DNA of 6,763 bases from Alphaproteobacteria bacterium UBA6062 (lineage in GTDB: Bacteria; Pseudomonadota; Alphaproteobacteria; Sneathiellales; Sneathiellaceae). The notes under the pieces were generated by a model. The model had not been told where the DNA came from. It saw only the letters and a list, made by a program, of their open reading frames with translations, and ran no database searches. Below, piece after piece: positions 1 to 6,444 of this stretch (positions are counted from its first letter, which is position 1; each line of letters opens with the position of its first letter). The position numbers were made by a program, and so were the translations under genes. The DNA is taken from NCBI GenBank assembly GCA_002428885.1, contig DIYE01000105.1, positions 1-6,763 on the forward strand. The letters run 5' to 3'.

Positions 1-360
1 GGTGACGGCGGTGCCTGGTTCCTGCCGCGGACAATCGGCCGAAGCAGGGCTGCGGAACTGACCTTTACCGGTGAAATGATCGACGCGGATACGGCCCTGG
101 ACTGGGGGATGGTGTCGCAAGTTGTTGAAGATGATGATCTGATGGCGGCTGCCCTTGATCTGGCCGGTCGGATCGCCAAGAATCCGCCTCACGCCCTGCG
201 CCTGTCTAAAAAACTGATGCGCGAAGGGGAGCATACACGGTTGGATAGTCTTCTGGAGATGTCCGCTGCATTCCAGGCGCTGAGCCATTATACGGAAGAC
301 CATGCGGAAGCGATCGACGCTTTTTTTGAAAAACGCGACGGTAATTTCAAAGGAAAATAA
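1..360 (+). CDS. Enoyl-CoA hydratase/isomerase (crotonase) family protein, 3' part
   Basis: The reading frame is open from the first base, so the gene starts upstream of the window; 119 residues are visible. The opening residues GDGGAWFLPRTIGR, followed by RAAELTFTGE and IDADTALDWGMVSQVV, form the core-to-C-terminal block of crotonase-fold acyl-CoA enzymes: a Gly-rich turn, an R-AAEL helix, then the conserved A-xx-GxV segment. The C-terminal helices (NPPHALRLSKKLMREG, then an AEAIDAFFEKR tail) are also typical and complete. Family members hydrate or isomerise acyl-CoA thioesters in the cytoplasm, usually in fatty-acid or amino-acid breakdown. The exact substrate cannot be read, because the N-terminal oxyanion-hole region and any upstream catalytic acid lie outside the window. 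The gene ends with tandem TAA TAA stops at 358-363. Its G+C content is higher than in the next two genes. Confidence 0.93.
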   Translation, partial: GDGGAWFLPRTIGRSRAAELTFTGEMIDADTALDWGMVSQVVEDDDLMAAALDLAGRIAKNPPHALRLSKKLMREGEHTRLDSLLEMSAAFQALSHYTEDHAEAIDAFFEKRDGNFKGK

Positions 361-368
361 TAATCAGG

Positions 369-391
369 CCGGTTACTACTTATGTAACCGG
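369..391 (+). terminator. Stem-loop after the crotonase gene, possible terminator
   Basis: CCGGTTAC (369-376) and GTAACCGG (384-391) are perfect 8-bp inverted arms around a 7-nt loop, 8 bases after the stop codon. G-T pairs could lengthen the stem slightly. No clear T-run follows, only TTCATCACTT, so it is not a textbook Rho-independent terminator. The position right behind the stop suggests 3'-end formation or mRNA protection. Confidence 0.45.
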
Positions 392-453
392 TTCATCACT
401 TAAACGAATCTTTAGCGTGAATGGAAGGTTCTTAATAAAACCAGTGCGCTAAT

Positions 454-481
454 TTGTTTAAATCCGTTTAACTGTTAATGT
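454..481 (+). promoter_or_regulatory. Weak promoter-like element upstream of the lipoprotein gene
   Basis: TTGTTT (454-459) and TAATGT (476-481), 16 bases apart, are the best sigma70-like pair I found in the A/T-rich gap; each matches its consensus at only about half the positions. The same stretch has GTTTAA twice, exactly 10 bp apart (456-461 and 466-471), and a GTTTA/TAAAC inverted pair (466-470, 481-485). These could be part of an operator on one helix face, or chance in A/T-rich DNA. Confidence 0.2.
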
Positions 482-521
482 AAACAGATGTGAAATCTCC
501 GTAAAAAACAATCAAGCTCAC

Positions 522-550
522 CTCTTTAGGCAGGTTGCCTGATACTCTTT
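522..550 (+). promoter_or_regulatory. Small hairpin flanked by CTCTTT repeats in the lipoprotein-gene leader
   Basis: AGGCA (528-532) and TGCCT (536-540) form a 5-bp inverted repeat with a 3-base loop. It is flanked on each side by the direct repeat CTCTTT (522-527 and 545-550). It lies about 20 bases before the ribosome-binding site of the lipoprotein gene. It could be a leader hairpin or a small protein-binding site. The elements are short, so chance is possible. Confidence 0.25.
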
Positions 551-561
551 CCTTAATCAAC

Positions 562-568
562 AGGGGAG
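562..568 (+). promoter_or_regulatory. Ribosome-binding site that favours the GTG start at 576
   Basis: AGGGGAG ends 7 bases before GTG 576, which is a normal spacing. The other in-frame GTG at 570 nearly touches the purine tract and would leave no spacing. The site therefore decides for the second GTG, giving a lipoprotein signal peptide that begins MNKIF. Confidence 0.7.
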
Positions 569-575
569 AGTGATT

Positions 576-1805
576 GTGAACAAAATATTCATTTCAATTG
601 TCGCTTTAATGAGTTTCACGCTTATCGGATGTAACGGGGCTCATACCGTTGTAGATAAGGGGGAACGCGCTCTATTTATGGCTAATGCAGAGCATATGCC
701 GATTATTCAGACAAAAGTAAGGAAAAGTGAAAGTGGGGAGCCCCTCAAGTCGACATACGTAACTTGTGTCGCTCCCAGCCCCGATATAGCGACCGCTATT
801 TCCAAATCGTTTCAATTGGCTGCGGAAGCATCAGCAAAACTTCCTCAGAATGTTGACCCAAAACTTGCTTTGGCAATGAGTCGTTCTCAGACGGAAAGCA
901 TTGCCCAGTTGGGAGAACGTATCGCAACAATTCAGCTTTTACGGGACGGGTTGTATCGAGCTTGTGAAGCTTTTGCGAACGGGGCGATCTCTGAAACGGC
1001 ATATGCGGTTATGTTGAGCCGCTATGATGATACGATGGTGACGTTGCTCGCAACTGATTTGGCTGCTGGAGCCTTTGGAAGATCTCTAGCCGGTATTGAC
1101 GGTGAAGCCGAAGGTAAAGCTAAATCTGAAGGAGACCATACGCTCAAAGTACATGAGCGCGTTGAGGCTGAGAAAAAACTAGAACAAGAAATTAACAAAA
1201 AACTGGACCTTGATACTTCAATTGGAGAAGCGCAGGCAATCCGAGATAATCAGGAAAATGCCTTGGAAAGAGCTAAGCTCAATAGTGCATCAGATGCCGA
1301 GTTGGTCGGTCTCCAAGCCAATTTAGAACAATCGGAAAAGCGTCTTGAAGAGTTGAAAGATAACAGAACTGATTTTGCAAAAAATATACAGGATGCAAAA
1401 AGAGAAGCGATAGACAAGATCATGGCAGAAACGGAGAGCAAAGCTAAAGGGTCGGTTACGGTCGGTGGTCCCATACCACCGGGACAACAAAGTGCTGAAA
1501 TTGCCAAGGTTATCCATGAGATACAGAGAAAATACATAGAGAATATCAATAGTGACGCTATTTCTACCGCCTGTATCGTTGCGATGTCGAAAGCAGATGA
1601 AAATCCATTGGCAAAAAAATGTGCAAGTATGCTGGAGGGTATTAAAGAGAAAGAAGAAAGAAAGCTTGCAGAAATTAAAAATCACTCGGAGATGAAAAAG
1701 GCGAGACTGGAGACCTTTGCCAGTTACCAAAAAGTGATTGATGAATTGATTGTATTGCAGAAAAAAATGACTGAAATGTCTTCTGCCGACACTTCAGGGA
1801 AATAA
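576..1805 (+). CDS. Putative lipoprotein with long helical/coiled-coil segment, partner of the DUF2235 hydrolase
   Basis: This 409-residue protein has no function I can name. The start at GTG 576 is chosen on the ribosome-binding site. Residues 1-19 form a lipoprotein signal peptide (MNK, hydrophobic stretch, lipobox LIGC) with the lipidated Cys at 19. Residue +2 is Asn rather than Asp, so by the E. coli Lol rule it would go to the outer membrane. Residues about 60-170 form a helical domain containing VTCVAPSPD (C64 at its centre), then IQLLRDGLYRACEAFANGAIS (C130). It reminds me of a conserved uncharacterised lipoprotein-like family, from memory only. Residues about 175-290 are rich in Glu, Lys, Ala and Gln with heptad-like Leu/Ile spacing, a likely coiled coil. 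A Gly/Pro linker (about 292-304) leads to a second helical part holding C333 and C349. The four Cys besides C19 could form two periplasmic disulphides. The gene ends TAATAG, 33 bp before the hydrolase start, with no terminator between, so the two are probably co-transcribed. Confidence 0.85.
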   Translation: MNKIFISIVALMSFTLIGCNGAHTVVDKGERALFMANAEHMPIIQTKVRKSESGEPLKSTYVTCVAPSPDIATAISKSFQLAAEASAKLPQNVDPKLALAMSRSQTESIAQLGERIATIQLLRDGLYRACEAFANGAISETAYAVMLSRYDDTMVTLLATDLAAGAFGRSLAGIDGEAEGKAKSEGDHTLKVHERVEAEKKLEQEINKKLDLDTSIGEAQAIRDNQENALERAKLNSASDAELVGLQANLEQSEKRLEELKDNRTDFAKNIQDAKREAIDKIMAETESKAKGSVTVGGPIPPGQQSAEIAKVIHEIQRKYIENINSDAISTACIVAMSKADENPLAKKCASMLEGIKEKEERKLAEIKNHSEMKKARLETFASYQKVIDELIVLQKKMTEMSSADTSGK

Positions 1806-1822
1806 TAGCGATCTGAAGCTTT

Positions 1823-1836
1823 GAGGGGAGGGGGAG
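1823..1836 (+). promoter_or_regulatory. Extended purine-rich ribosome-binding site for the DUF2235 gene
   Basis: GAGGGGAGGGGGAG precedes ATG 1839 and contains two overlapping Shine-Dalgarno-like blocks. It supports ATG 1839 over the in-frame TTG 1821, which lies before the purine tract and would encode the tract as protein. The AGGGGAG core is the same as in front of the lipoprotein gene. Confidence 0.75.
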
Positions 1837-1838
1837 TC

Positions 1839-4178
1839 ATGTCTCGCAAAATTATTCTTCTGTCCGATGGTACAGGAAACAGCTCCATATCCAGAGATAA
1901 AAGCAATGTCTGGCGGCTTTATCAGTCTCTGGATCTTGGACTAGGTCCGGATGGAAAGTATGAGCAGATCGCCTTCTATGATGATGGTGTCGGGACATCC
2001 GGATTTCGGCCTCTCTGGTTATTAGGAGGCGTCTTTGGGCTAGGGTTGTCTCGGAATGTCCGGCAGCTTTATACCGATCTATGCCGCCACTACCGGCCAG
2101 GAGATAAAATCTATATTTTTGGCTTTAGTCGCGGAGCCTTTACAGCGCGGGTATTGGCACACTTTATCGAGACTTGCGGTATCACAAATGCGAGCCAACA
2201 TTGCGCGGAAGAAAAAATCAAAAAGGCAGTGAAGGCGGCTTATAAAAGTTACCGATCCCGTTTCTGGCGCCTTGATCGCGGAGAGGCAAGTACCGGAGGA
2301 GCCACGGGAATTAGGGGATGGTATCGGCGCTATTTAAAATACAGTTTCCCCAAGCTTGTAGCGCTTCCTTTTCGAAACTTACGAAACCTGATTCCTGCTG
2401 TGCGGGTTCTTCTCCCGGAAGAGTTTAAACGCCTTCATGCGCATTCTGTTGAAGATCCGAATAACTTAATCGAGTTTATTGGGTGTTGGGATACGGTGGA
2501 CGCGCTCGGGTTACCCATTGATGAACTCGCAGATTTTGTTGATCGCTGGATCTATCCTTATAAATTCCAGAGCCAGACTCTTGGCCGAGGTGTTTCCAGA
2601 GCAGCGCATGCGCTTGCTATTGATGATGAGCGGCATACTTTTCACCCTGTCCTATGGGAACAGAAAACGGCAAGAGACCTGAAGCGGATTACCCAGGTCT
2701 GGTTTACCGGCATGCATGCTGATGTTGGGGGCGGTTATCCGGAAGATAACCTGGCTTACATTACGCTGACCTGGATGATACGGCAGGTTGATCGTGCTAG
2801 GATTGGCATCGATGGTCTGACTTTTCAAAAGAGAGAAACTGACGTGTTTGAACGGCAGGCGCAGCCGGGAGGTGTCCTTCATAACTCTCGCCGCGGGGCT
2901 GCTGTGATGTACCGCTACAAACCCAGAAATATCCATAGGATCTGCGATAATCATCTAACAGAGGTTGTTCTACATCACACAGTTCTTGAACGGATAAGAG
3001 CGGCGGAGGCTGGATATGCTCCTGCCGGTATTCCAAAGAATTATGCTGTTTACGACAAAAATGGAAGTATCGACAGGCGTTTGCCAAACAGCCCCTATTA
3101 TGAGTTGCCTGATGATATAGAGCGGCGCGGAAATTATCTGAGTAAAGCGGAAGACTATATCGGTTGGGGTAGGGTGGCCTATCTCGCAATGCTATCCATA
3201 TTTTTGTACTTGTTGGTAATGCCTTTTCTGTTTCCGCCTATCGTCGGCTTTGTGCATCACTATTCGGATCAGGATTGTTTTGCCGGTCTGCAGAAGTTTA
3301 TCGTCTCAGCTATTGGGGGGCTGGATACAATTTTACCTGAATATTGGGTGTTAAGCTGGCAGCAGCATTTGCTTCAACTTGCCTATGGGCTCGGGCTTTT
3401 CGTCTTATTTTTGCTTTGCGGTAAGGTTTGTTCGGCCAAAGTCAAGAAATATGCGGAAGTAGGGTGGACTAAATTCAGAGGAGTGCAGAAGGTTCAGAAC
3501 ATTTCGAGCGAGGCGAATTTTCTAACGGATTTGGCGAATTTGGTTCGAACTTCTGGATCCTTTATCGCAGGCCGTAGGTTCCTTGCGCAAACTTTGTTTC
3601 CTTCTGCTTTTTTCTTAACAGTAGTATTTGTCGTGTTTGCGTTTTGCAGTCGACATGGTTATCTCGGGTTTGCTGATAGAGTAGAAGCTTGTGAAGCGTC
3701 TACTGCTACCATTGTTGCAAAAAAACTGCCTCTCAAAACCGAGAAAATCGTCAATTTTAATACAAAGGACCCTTGTTTCGTAACAGGTATTGATATGGAA
3801 GTGGGGCGGGTATATGAGGTCGAAGTTAACGTTGATGAACCTTGGATAGATTTACGTCATCCGGCTTCACCTAATGGTCTAGATCATAGATTGACTGCCT
3901 TAGACCCTATCTTCATCGGAGGACTGACTGTCAGAAGAGAACAGTTAATTCCTTGGTTTACATTGCTAGGTGAAATTGGCCGGGATAGCGGAGATATTGT
4001 GGTTTTGAATAAAAGCCAAAGCGCATTTAAGTTTAAAGCACCTCGCTCAGGGCCTTTATATCTATATGTTAACGATGCTTTGAATATCAGTAATCTTTGG
4101 AGAGAATCTGGAGACTGGGATGCCATGTATAGAAATAACGAAGGAACGGCAATCATCCGTATCGAGCGCGTGGAATAG
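1839..4178 (+). CDS. DUF2235 (Tle1-like) alpha/beta hydrolase with three membrane helices and C-terminal lectin-like domain
   Basis: This 779-residue protein opens with MSRKIILLSDGTGNS, the hallmark of the DUF2235/T6SS phospholipase Tle1-like catalytic domain (about 1-400). The nucleophile motif is GFSRG (S97). The likely acid is D218 in GCWDTVDALGLP, and the likely base is H293 in GMHADVGGGY, so the Ser-Asp-His triad looks intact. Tle1 enzymes are phospholipases; the substrate here is unknown. Hydrophobic segments at about 446-471, 511-530 and 585-604 should span the membrane. There is no signal peptide, and the loop at 531-582 is Lys/Arg-rich while 472-510 is not. The catalytic domain should thus be cytoplasmic and the C-terminus periplasmic. 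Residues about 605-779 (DPCFVTG at 644-650, GPLYLYVND at 738-746, then NNEGTAIIRI near the end) resemble the beta-sandwich of LecA/PA-IL-type galactose-binding proteins. The gene follows the lipoprotein gene by 33 bp and is probably in one operon with it. It differs from secreted Tle1 effectors in being membrane-anchored, and I see no T6SS genes nearby. It ends 2 bp from the convergent gene. Confidence 0.9.
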   Translation: MSRKIILLSDGTGNSSISRDKSNVWRLYQSLDLGLGPDGKYEQIAFYDDGVGTSGFRPLWLLGGVFGLGLSRNVRQLYTDLCRHYRPGDKIYIFGFSRGAFTARVLAHFIETCGITNASQHCAEEKIKKAVKAAYKSYRSRFWRLDRGEASTGGATGIRGWYRRYLKYSFPKLVALPFRNLRNLIPAVRVLLPEEFKRLHAHSVEDPNNLIEFIGCWDTVDALGLPIDELADFVDRWIYPYKFQSQTLGRGVSRAAHALAIDDERHTFHPVLWEQKTARDLKRITQVWFTGMHADVGGGYPEDNLAYITLTWMIRQVDRARIGIDGLTFQKRETDVFERQAQPGGVLHNSRRGAAVMYRYKPRNIHRICDNHLTEVVLHHTVLERIRAAEAGYAPAGIPKNYAVYDKNGSIDRRLPNSPYYELPDDIERRGNYLSKAEDYIGWGRVAYLAMLSIFLYLLVMPFLFPPIVGFVHHYSDQDCFAGLQKFIVSAIGGLDTILPEYWVLSWQQHLLQLAYGLGLFVLFLLCGKVCSAKVKKYAEVGWTKFRGVQKVQNISSEANFLTDLANLVRTSGSFIAGRRFLAQTLFPSAFFLTVVFVVFAFCSRHGYLGFADRVEACEASTATIVAKKLPLKTEKIVNFNTKDPCFVTGIDMEVGRVYEVEVNVDEPWIDLRHPASPNGLDHRLTALDPIFIGGLTVRREQLIPWFTLLGEIGRDSGDIVVLNKSQSAFKFKAPRSGPLYLYVNDALNISNLWRESGDWDAMYRNNEGTAIIRIERVE

Positions 4179-4180
4179 CG

Positions 4181-5368
4181 TCAGTCATTTTCATTCCATT
4201 CCCGAAAGATATTCATAATCTTCAGGCCTGATCCTTTATCACTGCGATAAGCGAATTTCAGGAGGATTTTTCCGGTTTCGGGGTTAAGGGCAAGCATTTG
4301 GCCTGCATATCCCAACCCCCAGAAGCCCGGCGCCCGGCGGCTGTCGGTCCACCATTGATATCCGTATCCCGCAAAGGACGTCCTAAGATCTTTAGACATG
4401 GGGATTTGTGTGCTTGTAGATTCCTTCAGATAGCGGCCGAAACACGTCAATTGTTTGCGTTGTTCCAAAATCCAGAGGGTAAGTTTTCCCCAGTCCCTTA
4501 GCCGTGCCTGAAAACCGGAGCTTGCCATGGTGGAGCCGTTTCTGTCTGCTTCCCAATGACCGGTTCCTTCCGCTCCTATTTTCTGCCAGATGGTTTTATC
4601 GAAATAAGCGGCGAGGGACATACCGGTTGCCCTTTCGACTATTTTACCGAGGGCAAGGGTGTCCATTCCCTTGTAATTGAACATCTCGCCGGGCCGGTGA
4701 GTGTTTTTGTTCTCAACCCTGCTCCAATCATCCCCCCAGAGGAGATCATCGACAGATGTCTGCCCGAGCCTGACAGGCCAGCTATATCCAAAATAGGGAC
4801 GGTTTTTTGTGGGATGCATTCCGATGCCGCCCTGAAAGGCCGGCTGACCGCTTCGAACGGATTTATAGGCGCCGGAACTCATCATGAGAAGTTCCCGGAC
4901 TGTACTTCTGCCAAAACCACTGTCTTTTAGTTCCGGGACAAGCTTATTGCCCTTCACAGTAAGGCTGGCGATCTCTCCATGGCACAGCGCTTGTCCGACG
5001 GCGAGACTGGTCATGCTCTTTCCGATGCTCATGCTATAAAATTCCGATGTCGGCTTGCCAACGCCTTGGTAGCGTTCCAACAGAATTTTCCCGTTATCGA
5101 TAAGAAGGATGGCTGTGGTGGCTGGGAAGTCTTCGAGATACTTCCCGATCTTTTCCGCAATACGCTTGTTGCTTTCCGTGTTTTCGGCCGATGAGCTCAT
5201 GGAAGGTAAAGAGGATGGTGAAGAACTTGGCTCAAACTGATGATCTTCAGTATTGCCGATAGTGATATAGCCGCCCGTATTATGAAGCGGATCCATTTTT
5301 TTTCGGGCAGCATGGGCATTTTCGGCGACGAAAATTGCCAGCAGGGTTACAAGGGCCGCTTTTTTCAT
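4181..5368 (-). CDS. Exported serine hydrolase, beta-lactamase/6-aminohexanoate-dimer hydrolase class
   Basis: This 395-residue protein begins MKKAALVTLLAIFVAENAHA, a classical signal peptide with likely cleavage after A20, so it should be periplasmic. An AGGTGA ribosome-binding site (5373-5378, minus strand) lies 4 bases before the ATG. Residues about 46-66 are a Ser/Pro-rich, probably disordered linker. The catalytic domain follows: SxxK is S114-I-G-K117 in FYSMSIGKSMTS, and the conserved Tyr is Y232 in FNYKGMDTLALG. GLGYAGQ (351-357) stands where class C enzymes have the KTG-type strand. The family (Pfam beta-lactamase, PF00144) includes esterases, D-aminopeptidases, nylon-oligomer hydrolases and class C beta-lactamases. 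Since YxN reads Y-K-G here, an esterase or amidase role is more likely than antibiotic resistance. The substrate is not readable. The gene is convergent with the DUF2235 gene (2-bp gap) and divergent from the lipase-like gene, sharing its control region. Confidence 0.88.
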   Translation of the reverse strand: MKKAALVTLLAIFVAENAHAARKKMDPLHNTGGYITIGNTEDHQFEPSSSPSSLPSMSSSAENTESNKRIAEKIGKYLEDFPATTAILLIDNGKILLERYQGVGKPTSEFYSMSIGKSMTSLAVGQALCHGEIASLTVKGNKLVPELKDSGFGRSTVRELLMMSSGAYKSVRSGQPAFQGGIGMHPTKNRPYFGYSWPVRLGQTSVDDLLWGDDWSRVENKNTHRPGEMFNYKGMDTLALGKIVERATGMSLAAYFDKTIWQKIGAEGTGHWEADRNGSTMASSGFQARLRDWGKLTLWILEQRKQLTCFGRYLKESTSTQIPMSKDLRTSFAGYGYQWWTDSRRAPGFWGLGYAGQMLALNPETGKILLKFAYRSDKGSGLKIMNIFREWNEND

Positions 5369-5382
5369 TATATCACCTGTTC

Positions 5383-5398
5383 TAGGGGCATGCCCCTA
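5383..5398. promoter_or_regulatory. Perfect 16-bp palindrome in the divergent control region, candidate operator
   Basis: TAGGGGCATGCCCCTA is a perfect palindrome centred between 5390 and 5391. It lies 14 bp before the minus-strand hydrolase start and upstream of the plus-strand lipase-like gene. A dyad with no loop and 10-bp G/C core fits a dimeric regulator site better than an RNA hairpin. With the minus-strand promoter guessed at 5409-5438 it would sit just downstream of the transcription start, a position typical of repression. Confidence 0.45.
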
Positions 5399-5408
5399 AG
5401 CTTCATAT

Positions 5409-5438
5409 TTTGTAAGGATTGCAACATTATATTGCCAA
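5409..5438 (-). promoter_or_regulatory. Candidate minus-strand promoter for the serine hydrolase
   Basis: Read on the minus strand, TTGGCA (5433-5438) and TACAAA (5409-5414) are separated by 18 bases and match the sigma70 boxes at 5/6 and 4/6 positions. A perfect TATAAT also occurs on the minus strand at 5426-5431, but I find no good -35 box at the right distance from it. I see no comparably good promoter for the plus-strand gene in this 86-bp gap. Confidence 0.3.
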
Positions 5439-5454
5439 ATCATCAATGAGAGGG

Positions 5455-6444
5455 ATGTTCGCACTTTCCATGACTCGCCTGATTTCAGTTTTCCTCATTC
5501 TTCTGCTTCCTTTGGTCGGCGCCTGTTCCCCGTTGGTTCAACGCCCGGGAACTGAAAACCGGTCGCCAGAACTATCCGATAATCAGTTTATAACGGCCGA
5601 TGGCGCCAGATTGCCGCTAAAAACCTGGTCGGCCGATGAGGAGGAGCAGGCGATTATTATCGCTGTGCATGGCTTTAATGATTATCGGAACGGATTTGCA
5701 TTTCCGGCAAGCTGGTGGTCGCAGAACGGCATTACCACATATGCGTATGATCAACGAGGGTTTGGCGAGACAGACAATACGGGGATTTGGGCGACTGAAG
5801 AGCTGTTGACGTCAGACTTGCGAACCCTGGTAAAGGTGATCAAAAAGCATAAACCTGAAAAGCCGATATATCTGTTGGGAGAAAGCATGGGCGGCGCAGT
5901 CGTTATGGCTTCGGTTACGCAGCCGAATTTCCCGGATATTGACGGCGTTATCCTGTCGGCACCGGCTGTTTGGGGATGGAAATCCCTGAATCTCTTTTAT
6001 AAAAGCTCCCTCTGGATCAGTGCGCATCTGTTCGGTGGCGTGACGGCGTCGGGCAAAGGGCTGGGTATCCAGGCATCTGACAATATCCCTATGTTGCGCA
6101 ACCTTGGTAGAGATCCTCTCTTTATTAAGCAAACCAGGCTGGATAGTGTTTACGGTTTGGTTGGGTTAATGGATACGGCTTATGACAGCGCGGAAAAACT
6201 AACCATACCAACCCTTGTCCTCTATGGCGCCAATGATGAAGTGATTCCCAAAAAGCCTGTCGAAAATGTGGTGAGCAGGCTGCCGTCTTCCGCGGATATT
6301 GTTTTATATAAGCAAGGATGGCATCTGCTGATGCGGGATTTGCAGGCTCCCATAGTCTGGAAAGACATTAGAAGCTGGATTGCTGACCGGTCCCTGCCAT
6401 CCGGAAACCAGGCCACCAGTCTGCCTCTCTTTCCCGAAGGATAA
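5455..6444 (+). CDS. Lipoprotein alpha/beta hydrolase, monoacylglycerol lipase/lysophospholipase-like
   Basis: This is about 329 residues long counting from ATG 5455. The N-terminus is a lipoprotein signal: MTRL, a run of Ile/Leu/Val, then LVGAC with Cys at 24. It should be a membrane-anchored envelope enzyme. The fold is alpha/beta hydrolase of the hydrolase_4/monoacylglycerol lipase type: the oxyanion-hole motif VHGFND, then YAYDQRGFGETD, nucleophile S144 in GESMGG, acid D261 in LVLYGANDEVIP, and base H290 in GWHLLMRD. The triad is complete and the length is normal for the family plus a signal. Such enzymes cleave mono- or lysoacyl lipids, but the substrate here is inferred only from the family. 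The start is uncertain. ATG 5446, ATG 5455 (GAGAGGG directly ahead, tight spacing) and ATG 5470 (the shortest signal peptide, 18 residues before the Cys) are all possible, and none has an ideal ribosome-binding site. TTG 5419 is unlikely. It is divergent from the serine hydrolase, and its TAA touches the stop of the convergent phosphatase gene. Confidence 0.88.
   Translation: MFALSMTRLISVFLILLLPLVGACSPLVQRPGTENRSPELSDNQFITADGARLPLKTWSADEEEQAIIIAVHGFNDYRNGFAFPASWWSQNGITTYAYDQRGFGETDNTGIWATEELLTSDLRTLVKVIKKHKPEKPIYLLGESMGGAVVMASVTQPNFPDIDGVILSAPAVWGWKSLNLFYKSSLWISAHLFGGVTASGKGLGIQASDNIPMLRNLGRDPLFIKQTRLDSVYGLVGLMDTAYDSAEKLTIPTLVLYGANDEVIPKKPVENVVSRLPSSADIVLYKQGWHLLMRDLQAPIVWKDIRSWIADRSLPSGNQATSLPLFPEG

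Noticed and set aside
386..393. AACCGGTT palindrome
   Set aside because: It is part of the stem-loop at 369-391 and too short to stand alone as a separate site.
1323..1730. Open frame of 135 codons on the minus strand inside the lipoprotein gene
   Set aside because: It is rich in Phe, Leu, Cys and Ser as expected from the complement of Lys/Glu codons, so it is a shadow frame.
1821..1838. TTG 1821 as start of the DUF2235 protein (N-terminal MRGGGV extension)
   Set aside because: The extension simply translates the Shine-Dalgarno tract; ATG 1839 directly gives the conserved MSRKIILLSDGT start.
2797..3189. Open frame of 130 codons on the minus strand inside the DUF2235 gene
   Set aside because: It overlaps the catalytic and linker region of a convincing gene; there is no family resemblance and the His/Gln/Pro-rich composition is typical of a shadow frame.
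4556..4930. Open frame of 124 codons on the plus strand inside the serine hydrolase gene
   Set aside because: It is antisense to a gene with a signal peptide and clear catalytic motifs; its product shows no recognisable domain and no ribosome-binding site stands out.
4181..5368. Antibiotic-resistance class C beta-lactamase
   Set aside because: The SxxK motif is present but YxN and KTG are not standard, so resistance cannot be claimed from the sequence.
5419..5445. TTG 5419 as start of the lipase-like gene
   Set aside because: The AAGGA before it is too close, and it would add a polar stretch ahead of an already complete lipoprotein signal.
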